This document shows positions 11,837-24,601 of a stretch of DNA of 64,000 nt, one piece after another. A program made the translations under genes and the position numbers. How positions within the stretch are numbered: position 1 is the stretch's first letter; each line of letters begins with the position of its first letter. Below the pieces are notes generated by a model. The model saw only the letters and a program-made list of their open reading frames with translations, did no database searches and was not told where the DNA came from. Origin of the DNA: Bipolaris cookei (Eukaryota > Ascomycota > Dothideomycetes > Pleosporales > Pleosporaceae); NCBI GenBank assembly GCA_002286855.1, contig NRSV01000058.1, positions 62,001-126,000 of the forward strand, written 5' to 3'.

Positions 11837-13620
11837 CTCTACCAATGAGGCAAGGGAACGACGCCAATACCACTCATGACATGCATGATGGCTACTGTAC
11901 GAGTGAAGGCTTCGTCTTGTTTGGCGCACAGCATTTCAAGGACCGACATAAGTAGAGAGGTCGGTGTGGGTGGCAAGAAGGAAACGCATGGGAAAGGTGT
12001 CTGCGGGTAACCTCCCTTACGGGACGTTTACCGGCGTTACTGCAACGTAAATTGCTTTCTCCTCTCCGCTGACCCAGTTTAGCAGCGGAGGCGGGTACTC
12101 TAGCAGCAGGAAGCCATCAAAGCCCAAGAGAATTTAGGTCTTCATGTTTCCGCGACAATGTGTGTGGACGGAACAGTCAGCCCTGTTTCGACATGCTGTC
12201 AGGCGTCGCGTCCTCCCGGCGATCTTGCCTCGAAGGAACGGGTAAAGGGATGGGATATAGTCAGGCACGCTACGATCTCATCTCAGGCTCCTTTCGGTCC
12301 GGTCTTCAACGTGTGTGACCCACTCACCACGAGTGATGGCCGTGATTAGGAGTCCGTGTGTAGAGGCCGTTAAGACCCGCAGTCGACATGGTGCCTGAGA
12401 TGAGAGAGGGAAAGTCCGACATTGTCAGCACACACATGCACACCGGCACTTTGCACGTTTGCAGTTGAGTCGTGGAGGGTGAATTGTCGCGTTTTGCGTA
12501 GCCTTGCACGCAACATCAAGCCGCTGAACAGGGGCATTCCAGGAAAGAGGGGGGCCAATGGATAGAGGATGGCATCGGCAAGTATCCCACTCGCTGACAG
12601 ACGGGAGACCAGTGGAGGCGGGCTAAATTTCAGGGTCCAGCAGTGGCTAGCAAGGGTGTGATGCTACATGACGAGTGCCAAGTACATACCCCAGTCGTAA
12701 GCCCACCGCTCACCGAACGCCAAATGATGGCATTGCAAAAGGGCAAAGCAATGGCTTTCGACGTTTTGGTCCAGCTGAAACCGGGTGTGCCCGTATGACG
12801 AAAGCTCACGGATGCACAGTACCAAACCAGATAGTCGCAGTGTCGTCACAGTGCTGGTGGGCGGGCGGAAGAGAGGATAAAGGGATACACGTCAAGATAG
12901 AAAGGGCACGGGTGTGAATTAAACAAGGGTATTTTGATTCTGCCGCATTCCCATCAACTATATGGAGAAATGCGTCATTTTCTTGCGCTGCTTAAACTCG
13001 ACTCAGTGTCGTGTTGATGGTTACCCTGGCTACTGCCAGTCGCTATGTGGCACCTATGCGCGCTACTGCTAATGTACAAACGTCATTCTGCAAACCATCC
13101 GCTGCGATGCTGCATCGGCTGGGTGGCTGCTAAAAGAGAGTCTAAAAGTATTAAAGGGTATAAGCGAATGATGACAGCATGTGCTTCGTGACGACAGTGG
13201 ACCTGAGGCCTTGTCGAGCACAGCTGGAAATTAGGCGAGTATGTGCAGGCGATAAGGAAAAACAGTATCCTGGCCCAGGCGATCGATGCGCGTAATATTA
13301 CAGTGTTGAGGAAATCGCTCCAAACCGAAAGAGAGAAAAAATGACAGATACTCGTGAAGGGCTTTGAGATGAAAACGCCAGAAAACGCCGTGATGGTCCT
13401 CCTTCGTAGGCAATAGGGCCAGGTGGTATCTCCGTAAAAGCCAATAATGTGCAGCGATAGGTGGAAGAAACATCCAAACTAGATGCGGTTCGCTCTAACA
13501 TTTTGGCCGACAAATGCGCAACAATGGTATCTCAAACGTCAAGTGTGCTGGACGAGCGACAAGGCTGATGATGATACAGGTAAAGAAGCGTGAACACAAA
13601 CAATTGGACCTAAAAGTCCT
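10699..13620. other. Gene-free region with a TG microsatellite
   Basis: 2.9 kb between EAF6 and the FlbC-like gene, both of whose 3' ends face it. Only short frames of unlike composition are present and none continues a recognisable domain. It contains one TG repeat near 11.8 kb. A non-coding transcript cannot be excluded. Confidence 0.5.
11799..11836 (+). repeat. (TG)n microsatellite
   Basis: About fifteen uninterrupted TG units followed by TATGTGTG, in non-coding sequence. Confidence 0.95.
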
Positions 13621-14792
13621 TTAGTGATCAACGCTGTCTGGTGATGGATGGTCAATGCTGCCGTCGTTCTTGTGTACTTTTCGGTGTCTCCTCAAGTTGG
13701 AAACAACTGAGAAATGGCGCCCGCAACCCTCGACTTCACAAGCAAATGCTATCATGCTGTTAGCAAAACGATCGCAGAAAAGAGAACCATAAAGAACTTA
13801 CGCTTCTCTCCAGTGTGGCTGTACATGTGTGTTTGGAGGGAACTTGGTCGAGTGAAGCGCTTGTCGCAAATCTTGCACTTGTGCTTCTTTTGCGAGCTGG
13901 ATGAGACCTTTGAGCTGAACTGGCTCATCATGGAGGCGGGAGCAGGGGGCATGTTTGCGCCGAGAAGTGCGTTGGGACGAGGAAGGGTGCGTGAGCTGCC
14001 TAGGTCAACAGACTCGGAAGCGGAGCTGTAGTCGGTGACTGAGCCTTCGCCACCGTAGTATCCGTTGGGGCCATAGCTGGCGGATGAGATGGAAGAGTGG
14101 GCGGAGTGTGTCGAAGGGAATCCGTAGGATTCTGTGGAGCTGCGGCTAGTTCCCTGAGTACCGTAGATATTCCTCGGGGTAATGTCTGACTGGCTCAGGG
14201 AAACCATGCCGCGGCTAGCATCGAGAGCATCGCTAAAGCTGTTGCGTGGCTGCTGGCTGTTCATTCTGCTAAAGTCAACAAGTGAACTTTGGCGCTGTCG
14301 CTGGGACTCGACGGATTCGTAGAATGCTATTGAGGGGACTAACGGGTGTGAAGAGCGACGAGAAGCATCCTGCTGGAATGCATATGGGCTCCGTTCTGTG
14401 TTTGCATATTCCACCTGGGAGTATGGAGCCGAAGTAGGAGCATAAGACTGATTTTGAGGAGAGGCGGACGTAGCATAGCCAGTTGGGTATCCGCGTGACA
14501 TGATATCTTCAGAGGCATCTAGTAAGTTTGGTGTCGCGAAGTTGCCACCCGGGAGAGTAATACCTTGTCCCATGGGAGGGGCTGTGACGGGCATGCCGTG
14601 GTAGGGAATGGCGATGCTTGTGGGGCGCTGTGCGTCGACATTGGGTGCCACGGTTGTCTGGTAGAGTTGCTGCTGTGAGGTGCTGGCCGAGACCCATGGG
14701 TTGGTGAAGTGTGGTTGTTGTGGGTAGCGCATGTGGTCGTAGCCCATGCCGTTGAGCTGGGGTTGCTGGCGATTGTCGACTGCCATTGCCAT
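13621..14792 (-). CDS. flbC: C2H2 zinc-finger transcription factor, FlbC-like
   Basis: Predicted nuclear DNA-binding regulator; FlbC of Aspergillus activates conidiation genes. Exons 14792-13802 and 13748-13621 on the minus strand, with a 53-nt intron (13801-13749) in phase 1, give 372 residues. The first ~300 residues are Gln/Ser/Tyr/Pro-rich and probably disordered. Two tandem C2H2 fingers lie at the C-terminus: the first is C-x2-C-x12-H-x3-H (CKICDKRFTRPSSLQTHMYSH), then the TGEKPF linker, which is created exactly by the splice, then C-x4-C-x12-H-x3-H (CEVEGCGRHF...HRKVH). This order and linker match the FlbC/Cmr-type family. The reading frame stays open upstream to a TTG at 14819, so the ATG at 14792 (or 14786) is the start. 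Confidence 0.85.
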
Positions 14793-16136
14793 TGCGGTAA
14801 CTTTTGAGAGGGGATGCAAAGGGACAGTGAAGGGTCCAGAAGGGGGAGGGTAGGGTGGTGTACAAGAGAATAAAGCTGAGTGCGACGGTCAAGACTCGAC
14901 TCGTAGATCCAAAAGGTGAAACGAGGTAGTCGAGGGTCAAAAACGTGGAGATAGTCGATCACAGGCAGTCAACGATGGGATCTGCGACCTTTTGAATTCT
15001 CTCTGACACTGGGGACTCCCGTGCAGTTGTATTCCGAGAGAAGTAATGATGATCGCTTTGGTATGTCGATCAGTTGACCTGTACTAAGCAGGACCCGTGA
15101 CAAAGAACCAGCGAGATTAGGTGTAGGGCGAAGCGGACACCAGCGACCGAGTGGCAGACGCTCGGGCGTTTCACGTCGAGGACCCGTGCGCAGAGGGAGG
15201 AGAATGCCCAGCGGGTGCAGGGGCGGAGGGTGTGGGGTGGGTTGCGTGTTGCGTGTCGCCGTGGGAAAAGTTCGGTAACGTTAATTCGCCAGGAAAAGCA
15301 AGCCAGCGACAAACAAGTAAGGATGAGAGGACAGCGATGATGAAAGCAGTATAGAGGGGTTTGGGGCAGGGCCAAAGGGTCAGGGTTGGGCAGTGCGCAG
15401 AAGGTGAAGAGGCTGTTGATCAGCGGGCAAGGAGTCGGGGAGCCCTCATTGATAAATTCGCGTGCGTGGAGGGTTTACGTCTTTGGGTTCACAGCAGGAC
15501 CATCATAGGCTAGGGGCCAAGCAGGCAAGCAAGAGGAGCTGGCACGCTGGCTCAGCACCCCGGACACTGCTACGTCTGCGCAGGCAGGGGGGGGGGCAGC
15601 ACTTGACGCTAGCCCTGCGCGCGCCCACCGCTGCTTTTACTTACGCAGGTGGAGAGCGGTCGTTCAGCGACGTGCCCACGGGCTGCGTTGCATCCGCGCC
15701 ATCTGGCACTGTAGCCTCAACAGCCCGGTGTCTGCCGTTGGCTTAGCACCGCACCATGGCTATTGCCTTCCGCTCGTCGTCTGAACCATGGCCGGCAAGC
15801 CTGCGCCCCCGTCGGCGACCAGCCCACCAGCAGTGCTACGCCTGTCCGGCCAGCGAGGCTAGCAATAAGCTCTCTGCCAGCGAGCGCGCCGCGAATCAGC
15901 GGGCGGCAGCCGCGGGAGGGCTTTTTGGCTTTTGTTTTGGCGTGCCTCCACCAGCACTAGGGCCGACGACGCGCATTGAAGCAGCCTAGCACGCATGCTC
16001 ACAATTGCATGCTTCCCATTTGGGCACCACGGCTAGCCATATGTGCGGAGCGGACAGTGCGATGGCTCCGCAGCCATGCTGGGTGTGGGTGTGGACGGCA
16101 CGGCCATGGGGCGTCGCTGTCACCATCCTGGTGAGT

Positions 16137-16165
16137 GCTTGTGTGCATGTATGTATGTGTGTGTG

Positions 16166-16238
<73 letters not shown>

Positions 16239-16240
16239 GT
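16137..16240 (+). repeat. (GT)n microsatellite, long
   Basis: About 100 bp of GT repeat with a few interruptions (GCAT, TATG, GCGT); pure GT for about 60 bp over 16172-16233. Confidence 0.95.
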
Positions 16241-17626
16241 CGGCCGCCTGGGCGCGCCCCTGTGGTGGTTGCTGTGCTTTTTCTTCCACACAGAGAGAGG
16301 AAGCGTCGACGACTCAAGAAGCGTCGCTGCACAACAACGGTCGTCTAGGATCAAGGCCCGCGCCAGCAAGAGGGACCGAAAAAGCGGCTTCACACACTTG
16401 CCCTTTTGGAGGTGCATCGCGCCGGACACTGGCCGGGCACGCTGCTTTCGCGTCGCGGAGTCGGACCGCCACAACCCATCTCCACGACGTTGCGTAAACT
16501 CGAACTCTCCCACCGTCGTACACCTGGTCCTAGCGCAAGTTCCGCCCCCCCCTCCTGACTCTCCGTTGTGCACGGCGGCGTCGAGGAGAGAAAAAAGCGC
16601 GTCTGATGAAATTAGTCCCCTGAGGCATGCGCCTATGCGCACACCTAAGCAATGGTCAAGCGTTTGATCGCCGTCCACGTTGCTTTTGGTGCCAGACGTC
16701 TGAGAGGCTTTGTCAGATGGTGGACCAAAAAAGCTGAGGCTTGCACGTCAGTTTGGGACAAGTGGGCTGGATGGGGGAAGCCGTACTCGCTCCAATAGGG
16801 GACAGCGTCATCTCGTCGCCGCACCTGCTTTGCACAGCACCCACTCTCGGTGGTAGTGGCATACTACCTATCAGTACGATCAGATACTACTGTACTTGCC
16901 TACAGCGCCCATGCCTGCCAATGACGACAGCGTGGCTCCCACGACACACTTTGCACTCACACCCACCCACTTACATATGCCTAAGTGTATGTAAGTGTAC
17001 ATGCCTACTCAAGCGCGTGGGACCTGTTAGCTGCGAGCAGTGATGAGAGCCAAGCCCCGCCTGGATTCTCAATGACACGCCCTGCTGAGTGAAGACAGCA
17101 AGACAAAGTGGGCGCTGGCCTTGGATGTCGTCATGGGCAAGGCGCCATAGCGCACCTGCTAGCTGGGGGGCCACTAGCGGCATCTGATTGGCGCACCGCA
17201 CAATTTGTACCTGGCGACAGCAGCACCGCATGCAAGATGATGTCGAGGTGGCCAAGTGCGCATTGCGTGCCGCTCGAGTAAGTACAGTGGTGGTGGTAGC
17301 AAAGTATGGCGGCTGTGCATGTGCCTGCACCAGCTGCATAGCCGTCGCCAGCCAAGTCATGCCGGAACTCTGTCGTATATCTGGCTGCCGCTGGCGCAGC
17401 AAGTATGTACTCTACCGGGCAGCAACGGGCGCGATGCGGTGGACAAGTTGTCGCCGCATTGCCTTTGCAAGTGACGAGGGGAGTGGCAAAGGAGCCAAGA
17501 CGATGCATACGGGGAACTGCCATCTCACCGCCCACTAGCGCAACCTGCAGCGATGTCTGAGTGGCTGCCTGCAGCCACAGCACGGCCGCCTTGCATCCCA
17601 TGTGCATCGTGCCCGGGCCACTATCG

Positions 17627-17661
17627 CCCACTACCCACTACCCACTACCCACTACCCACTA
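17627..17661 (+). repeat. Heptamer tandem repeat (CCCACTA)5
   Basis: Five perfect head-to-tail copies of the 7-mer CCCACTA in non-coding DNA. It resembles but is not the telomere repeat CCCTAA. Confidence 0.95.
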
Positions 17662-19827
17662 CATACCCACCACTGCACTGTGCACTCCCCCCTCACACCC
17701 CCTCACCCCCCTCACTTTTGGGCGTTCCACGGAGCCTTGTGATGCAGGGCAACTCCTGTAGCAGCAGCGCCATCCCGCTCTCCAAAGTCACTTGAAGGCG
17801 CCTGGTATCCACACGCTTGCGCCTTTCTCCAGCGCTACTGCGGCCATGCACCTGTCGCCGGAAGCGCTACTCTGCTCTACGTCTTCGAGCCGTCAACCCA
17901 AAGCACCACGACTACTTGCTCAACTGTCCTACCGCTTCCGCTGTGCCATTCGGCCTCACCATGGTAAGACCAGTGGATACAGTCCTTTTCAAAGTGACCG
18001 CAACCTCGCGCTATAGCGCAATGTTGCACCTCTCATGCCCTCCTGTCCGTTACCGGTCACGACGTGCCCGGCATTTGCACACTGGACCCTGCATTCGTAA
18101 GCTCGGCCGCATCCCCTCAGTTTATCAGCCGTTGACTTGTTGAGGCCGACTTTGTGTTGGCTGGCCAAGCCAGGCGACTCGTCGATAAGCTCGTGGATTC
18201 TCTTTTTTATTTCCGAGATCAGAGTCTAGTCAGCCAATACGAGTAGTAGCGCGTGGTGCGTGGAGAACCAAATCCGCCGGCCGCCGCCCCCCCTATGCGC
18301 TGTATAGCGTGTCTAAGCTGCTGTAGACATGGTTGTACACCTACGCATGTACATTTCTATGTCCGATGTGCAACACTGTTTCCATTTTCCTGGAGATCGC
18401 CATCAAGCCTACCCCACGGTTCCGTCGTGAGCTAGACGTGCGGCTCTGCAAGAGCGATCAGCGCATTCTGACAGCCGGGGACGCATTTTTTTACATGGGA
18501 AAGATAGATATAGTAAATTTGCATTCGTCTTTGTAGTAATACGTATTCACACACCGGTCGACTAACATTCCTTGATGCAAGAGGCACTGCGGAGTCATCC
18601 AAGGTGGACCGCCCACAATGGCTACAGCAGAGGCTCACTAGAGAACAGGGCAGCAAGTGAGCCGAAAGCCTATCAGACAAGCGCAAAGCACTCGAGTGAA
18701 ATGGCAAAGCAAATGTGGTCGGCGAGGCAGCGAATCAAGAGAACCCGACATTCTGGCACCCTGCCATGTACACTCCTGTACATAACCTTGCACATCCATT
18801 CTTTTGAGCAAAAAGCTCGTCACGGGCAGCGGCGCAATAGGGCCCGCCCTGCCGACCAATCACGAGCTAGCACGCCAAGAGAAAAATGCCTCGAGTCGGC
18901 GTGCCGCAGTGCCCCAAGTGCTCAAGCCGCCCGATGTAACGTTTGTTGAAACTGCGGGAGTAACGTGGGCTGTCACCTTCACAGCCTTGAAGGGGGGGGG
19001 CGGGCAGGCGCGTGGGCTGCGTAACCAAAACAAATCTAACAAAAGTGTCTGTGCATCTCCAAGGTTTGCGCGGGAGATTCTGCATGTCCAAAATCCTATC
19101 TGACTTGTCTACTATGATCTTCATCCCACTTCCCGCACCTCTCTAACGTTCAAGGCTTATGATCTTCATTCCAAAGTCAATCTTTTGGGAAGTGATTGCC
19201 CATCCAATTCCACTTTGAGACGGGCTGCCATGTGGAAACTAACGAACGTGCAATGCAGTTCGCAGATCTAAATCTTGCCCACTTCCTAATCCGAACCGTA
19301 TGCCAACCCTTGTGACCATCACCAAATCCTACACTGTCATCTTTTCTTTCCCCTTTATGCGCGAAAGAAGAAGAAGAAAAAAGAAATGGTCAACGTGCAA
19401 TGCCAATACCAAGGCCCATGTCAGTGTCAATGCTACAGTACTCACACAACCCACCCTACGCCTGCCCGCCCCCAACCTCCCAACCCCAAAAACACTCCTA
19501 AACACGTCGCATTTGCCCCTTCTGAGCAACCTGCACTAAATACGATATTACTTCTTAACGGCAAAAGTAGCCCTCATTGCACATGACGTCTTTGAAAAGT
19601 GCATAGCTGCTATAAGAGGAAAGCCACACTCTTCTTTCTGACATGAGACTGCATGGATATCACCCTCCGTGCTGTTACCGTGAGAGCGGAAAAGCACGTG
19701 CTCTGGTGCCTTGGGAAGCCGTACCAATCACCATAGCCTGGCTGAGCGGTGCCCCCTTCCCTACGCCCCCCCCCCCAGCCCCAACATCAAACTTTCATAA
19801 TCTTCATAATCTTCTTCTTCTTCATCG

Positions 19828-19869
<42 letters not shown>
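19828..19869 (+). repeat. (TCA)n trinucleotide repeat
   Basis: About fourteen TCA units downstream of a TCT/TCA-rich stretch, non-coding. Confidence 0.93.
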
Positions 19870-20122
19870 CTTCCCTAAACCGTGGTCGTAGCTGAGCGCC
19901 CCCTTGCCAGAAGCCCTTGTGCTTGTTTGATTATTCTCAACCCGTCCACTCAAGTGGGAAATGCTGCACGGTTGACGCATGACCTTCTTGGTGGAGTACG
20001 CCATGGACCAGCTTCCAAAAAGGAAGGAGCAGCTTTGCTCTCATTCCTCAGTTGCACGTCAACCTGACGGTATCATCTCGGCTTCTCCCTTTCTTTCAAC
20101 GTCACTTGCTTCATCGAGCCAC

Positions 20123-23100
20123 TTACTCAACAATGGTCTGTTCGCTTTCACGATGCCGGACGTGTTGTAAACCCGGTCGGGGCACGCCCAAGTGGTTGTT
20201 GTCCTCACTCATGCTGTGAGGCGCATGGTTGGTAGCACTCGAGTTCATCTCGTCTAGTGAGGCGGATTTTCTCGTAACAGAGCCATCCGCGTCTTGTTCG
20301 TGCACCAGCTTCTCAATGTTTTCCACTGTCAAAGGCATTGACGGCTCGCTGTGGGGCCCCTCGGATGCCTCGTGGTGAAGCAGTTGAGGCCCCACGAGCG
20401 AGAATAGTTTCTCGTCCCGCAATTTCCTATCCCTCTCTTCCGCATGGATGCGTCGCATGGCTCTTTCACTCTCATTCTCACTGGACCTGGCAAACGCTGC
20501 ATCGCTCTGGTAGTGGAGGCGGTCAAGTTCTGCGGTCAATGCTTGCGCCGTCGTTTCAGATTCCAGAGACATGCCTGCCGTTCGCGGGTGATCACTAGCG
20601 CTAAAGCTGTTTCCAGGGTTCGGAACTGTTTTGCTCCGTCGATCCTTGTCATTTGTGCAAGGCGTTTCCCTTGCCGCTTTTCGCCGTCCTTCAAGTGCCC
20701 ACTTGACAAGCATCTTTTGATCGTTAGCGGACTCACTCGTCTGATTGGGGAACCTACCTTCTCCAGAAGCTTTCCTTTAACTGGCTTTGCCAGATAATCC
20801 TGTCAAGTTTCAGCATTTCTCGCTCTTCCATACACTAGTACATGTCTATTCCAGTACTCACATCCATTCCACACGACACGCACTTCTCCTTGTCCCCCTG
20901 GATTGCGCTAGCTGTCATGGCAACAATAGGAACACCCTGAACCTCCGGCATGTTGCGCCAAGGAGCTTCTGTCCGAATAGCATGCGTAGCAGAGTAGCCA
21001 TCTCGAATTGGCATCTGCAATCATTCGTCAGCTGCCGAGCCAGATCAGCCTTACATGGTTTACTTACCTGGACATCCATGAGGATGATGTCCGGACGTGG
21101 ATGTAACGGACCGAATTCCTTGGCCAGGTATTCAAGTGCCTCCTGGCCGTTCCACACTGCGTTGACTGAAAAGTGCAATTTTTTAATCGTTTTGAGGGCG
21201 ATTTGCTGATTGATGTGGCTGCAGACAGTTTGGTGAGCAATTTCTTCAGTCATGCATTCTAGTGAACAACCTACTTGTCTTCGACGACTAGCACATGGAC
21301 ATTCTGTCTTTCACTCTCAGAAAGACTCATGAACTGATCCGGTATGGCCGACTTGAACATTGGATAGGCTGAAGTTCCATTGGACACCTGTGGGGTCAAC
21401 GGTGGTGTATGGCCTTCAGAACTTCCACAAGAGACTGACATGTCACTCTGAAGCCGATCTGGTATGGACTCTAGATGCACCAACGGAGACTCGCCATCTT
21501 GTGAGGGGGCTCGGGTGAAGGGGATCCAGAATGTGGCTGTAGTGCCCTGTCCCAACTTGGAGTCGAGCCATATTTGCCCCTTCATGAGCTCGACCAGGTT
21601 TTTACTGATAGTCAGTCCTAAGCCAGTTCCACCAAACCTCCGAGCTGTGGACGAGTCTGCTTGGCTGAAAGGCTGGAATAACCGTTTACGAACCTCTTCT
21701 TCAATTCCGATGCCTGTATCGACAATGCTGAAGTTGACTGTGACTGTCTCCTTTGTTTCATGGCTGATAGAAACGGACAACTTGACAGTGCCTGCAGACG
21801 TGAATTTGATGCTATTGGTGAGGACATTGGTAAGGATCTGGCGAAGTCGACCTGGGTCTCCAATGACTCGTAGGTCTGACTGTACTTCGCTCTGGATCAA
21901 ACTCTGATATTCAAGCCCCTTTCTGTTGGCCGCAAAGGCCATCATTTTGTTGACATCCCTGAGCACTACGCTGAGACTGAACTGCACCTCTTCAACGTCC
22001 AGTCGCCCGGATTCCACTTTGGAGAAACTGAAAAGGGGTTACAAAGTTAGCAAATTCTTCATGATAAATATGACAACCAATATTCTTGACAAAGAGAAGT
22101 GTCTTACTCCAATATGTCATTGATCACTGTCAAGAGACTGTTTGCTGACCGATGGATGTTCTCGGCGCATTCCTTTTGCTCCTCGTTGAGATCCATATCG
22201 AACAGGAGCTCACTCATACCAATGACTCCAGCTATGGGTGTTCGGATTTCGTGGGACATATTGGCCAGGAATTGAGACTTCATCCGGCTGGCTTCTTTGG
22301 CTGCTGCCTCGTTGGCTAGAAGCCTTGAATTTTCCTTTTCTTGCTCCTTCAGCTGTTCTTCTCTTTCCCGTAATTCTGTAATGTCCATCGAGACGCCTAT
22401 AACGCCATCCACAAAAGCTCGGCCTTCGACGCCTGCCGTCCGCGATGTGCTCATCAGCGGCACTAGGCGGGTTCGGTAATAGCGATTCTCAGACATGTAA
22501 CCGCCATTGACGATTTCATCCGCCTGTTTTCCCTGGAGAATGTCCTGTATTGGGCCGCGCCAACGCTCTCGATTCTTATCAGTCAATGCAAAGACGTCGT
22601 ATATGTCTCTACCAAGCAATTGATCCTTTGGCAAGTGTTCGTTGGCATCAACCTCACCCTCAAGCACTCTGACCTGGTTATTGTGGTCGATGACCCACAA
22701 GACAATTTTTGCGTGTTGGATGACCTGTTGCAATTGCTCCCTTGTTTGTCGCGCCTCTTGACGTGCCAGCACTAGGTCATGGATGTCGGTGCAGGTGCCG
22801 AACCACTTCACTATCCGGCCCGTGTCGTCGTAAAAGGGTACAGCCCGCCCCAACATCCAGCGCCACTGTCCGTCGAAACGTTGACACCTGTATTCTGTGT
22901 TGTATTCATCCCCCGTTTTCAGCGAGTGGAACCAGCGTTCAGCGGTTACGCGCATATCGTCGGGATGGAATGGAAGCCGCCAGCCTTCGCCCAAAGACTT
23001 ATCCACTGTCAAGCCTGTGTAGTCGTACCATCTCTTCGAGAACCAGTCGTGCATGCCATCTGGGGTAGTCGTCCATACCATAACGGGCATAAAGTTTGCA

Positions 23101-24601
23101 ATGTACTCGAATTGCTTTTCGTTCTGCTCAATCTGCTCCGCAATCTTCTGGGTGTATTCTGTAACATCCTTGAACACCACTATGCCACCAAGAAATTCTC
23201 CAGTCTCTTCATGGAAAACTGGTTCGCCGTTGACTTCGTACACTATCCGAGAGCCTGTCTGAGGGTGTCTAATGCCAAGCCGCTGCTTCTGGACTCTTTT
23301 CTTGTGGCGACAGACCTCAATAATAGGGAATTCTTCTACCGGAAGGCGACGTTGGAAGTCTTCAGTCCAACATGAGAATTGTGCAAGAAAATCTCTTTGG
23401 TCGCCAGAAAGGTAAGAAGGGTCTCTGGGCACGAGTCGTAGTAGCGCTTTGTTTGGTATACCAAAACTCTCATCTTTCCACATTGCTTGAGAAGGGTTAG
23501 TAGAATATAGACACTTGAATGGAAGAAGAAAAGAAACATACCATAGGCAGGCATGGTGATAGAATTAAGGATGGCATCTTTGAGTTGTGTTGCTTTCTGA
23601 AAGACAGAGGCGGAATTTGCAATGTCACCCTTGTTTTTGCTAGGAGGACCACGGGGAGGGAACTCTGGCTGCTGCAGGGTGGGCGTGACAACCTTGGATG
23701 TGGGATTTGAACTGTTGTTGGAACGTCGGCTTGAAGTTGTACTTGAGCCCGAACTGCGCGACTTGTCGAGCCTCACTCCGGTATTTGTACGATTTACCAT
23801 GCGCGTAGAGGGTTGTGCGTTCTTGGAACCTTGGGCTTGTGTTGCGCTTGTAAAGGTCAACGTGTAGTATTGAGTGTCTTCAATGTTCCATATTGAAACA
23901 ATGCATGATGCTTGTACTGCATCACTGTATGATCCTTTTCTGTCACACTTTTGCAGGATGTCGTCGGAGCCCAGAGCAAGTGGTACGACAACCACATCCA
24001 CCGATACATCGTGTACCGTAGTCCGTGCAAGATTTGTACTACTCAAAGGCGGCAGAGATTGGGCTTGCCGATTGCCCTGTCGATAACCCGTGTTGTCTGC
24101 AGTGGGTGTGGTGTGTCCACTTGCCATATAAGAGTCTCCGTCTGTGTCCACGTTATCCGCCACTGCATCATTTACAACACAATCGAGGAAGGCCTAGACA
24201 TGACATGCGTTAGCTGAATTGGAAAAAAAAATATCATGCACATGAACACTAACCTCCCATGTGATCAAGATCGGAGAACCGTTTTGTATAATGTCTACAC
24301 CCAGTTCTCCCATGGTCTTGCCCTGTAAGGCCTCTGTTATGGAGAGATGATGGACACTTTCAAAATCAATGTTGAACAACCGGCCCATGGCTTCATTGGC
24401 CAGTATCACAGTCTTTTGTGACGACAAGACAAGGACTGGGATTGGCAAGTATTGCAGCGCGGTGAGGGATGCAATGGTGGCTGAGGGCGCAGTCAAGTGC
24501 ATGGACATGGGATCGCTACGTATCGAGCTCGGAGACTCTGGGCGGGAGCGCGACTCCATTGCGAAGTAATCACCCTCATTGCCGGCGATATCTTCAGTCA
24601 T
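20123..24601 (-). CDS. Multi-PAS hybrid histidine kinase (1355 aa)
   Basis: Two-component hybrid sensor kinase that should pass phosphate from its His to its own Asp and then to a phosphotransfer protein. Eight exons on the minus strand: 24601-24254, 24193-23542, 23485-22108, 22027-21275, 21218-21068, 21014-20862, 20799-20758 and 20713-20123; introns are 44-80 nt. PAS-like segments lie near residues 48-110, 390-444, 457-570 and 585-710. The H-box (SHEIRTP) gives His745; N-box NVLTNSIKFT, G1 DTGIGI and G2 GGTGLGL form the ATPase domain; the receiver domain starts VVEDNHINQQ and has phospho-acceptor Asp1092 (ILMDVQMP), TAS and KP. Splices rebuild canonical ILDFSKVESG and VEDN motifs. A charged ~190-residue tail follows the receiver. 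No membrane segments, so it is cytosolic. Probably related to fungal group IX (Fos-1/TcsA) kinases, but the group is not certain. Confidence 0.9.

Larger units (their letters stand above)
14793..20122. other. 5.3 kb gene-free region upstream of the FlbC-like gene
   Basis: The longest gene-free stretch here. On its left it is the promoter side of the FlbC-like gene; on its right it meets the 3' end of the histidine kinase gene. It is fairly G/C-rich, full of short simple repeats (GT, CCCACTA, TCA, C and G runs), and has many frames but none with domain-like sequence or consistent splice signals. Long upstream regions are common for fungal developmental regulators, so much of it may be regulatory or may make a long leader or non-coding RNA. 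Confidence 0.5.

Noticed and set aside
16005..16667. Long open frames across the GT microsatellite on both strands
   Set aside because: Open only because GT/CA repeats lack stop codons; products are Val-Cys or Thr-His runs.
17627..17661. Possible internal telomere repeat
   Set aside because: The unit is CCCACTA, seven bases, not the fungal CCCTAA hexamer, and core genes continue on both sides.
19743..19891. His-rich frame over the TCA repeat
   Set aside because: The His run is only the translation of a trinucleotide repeat, with no domain or splice context.
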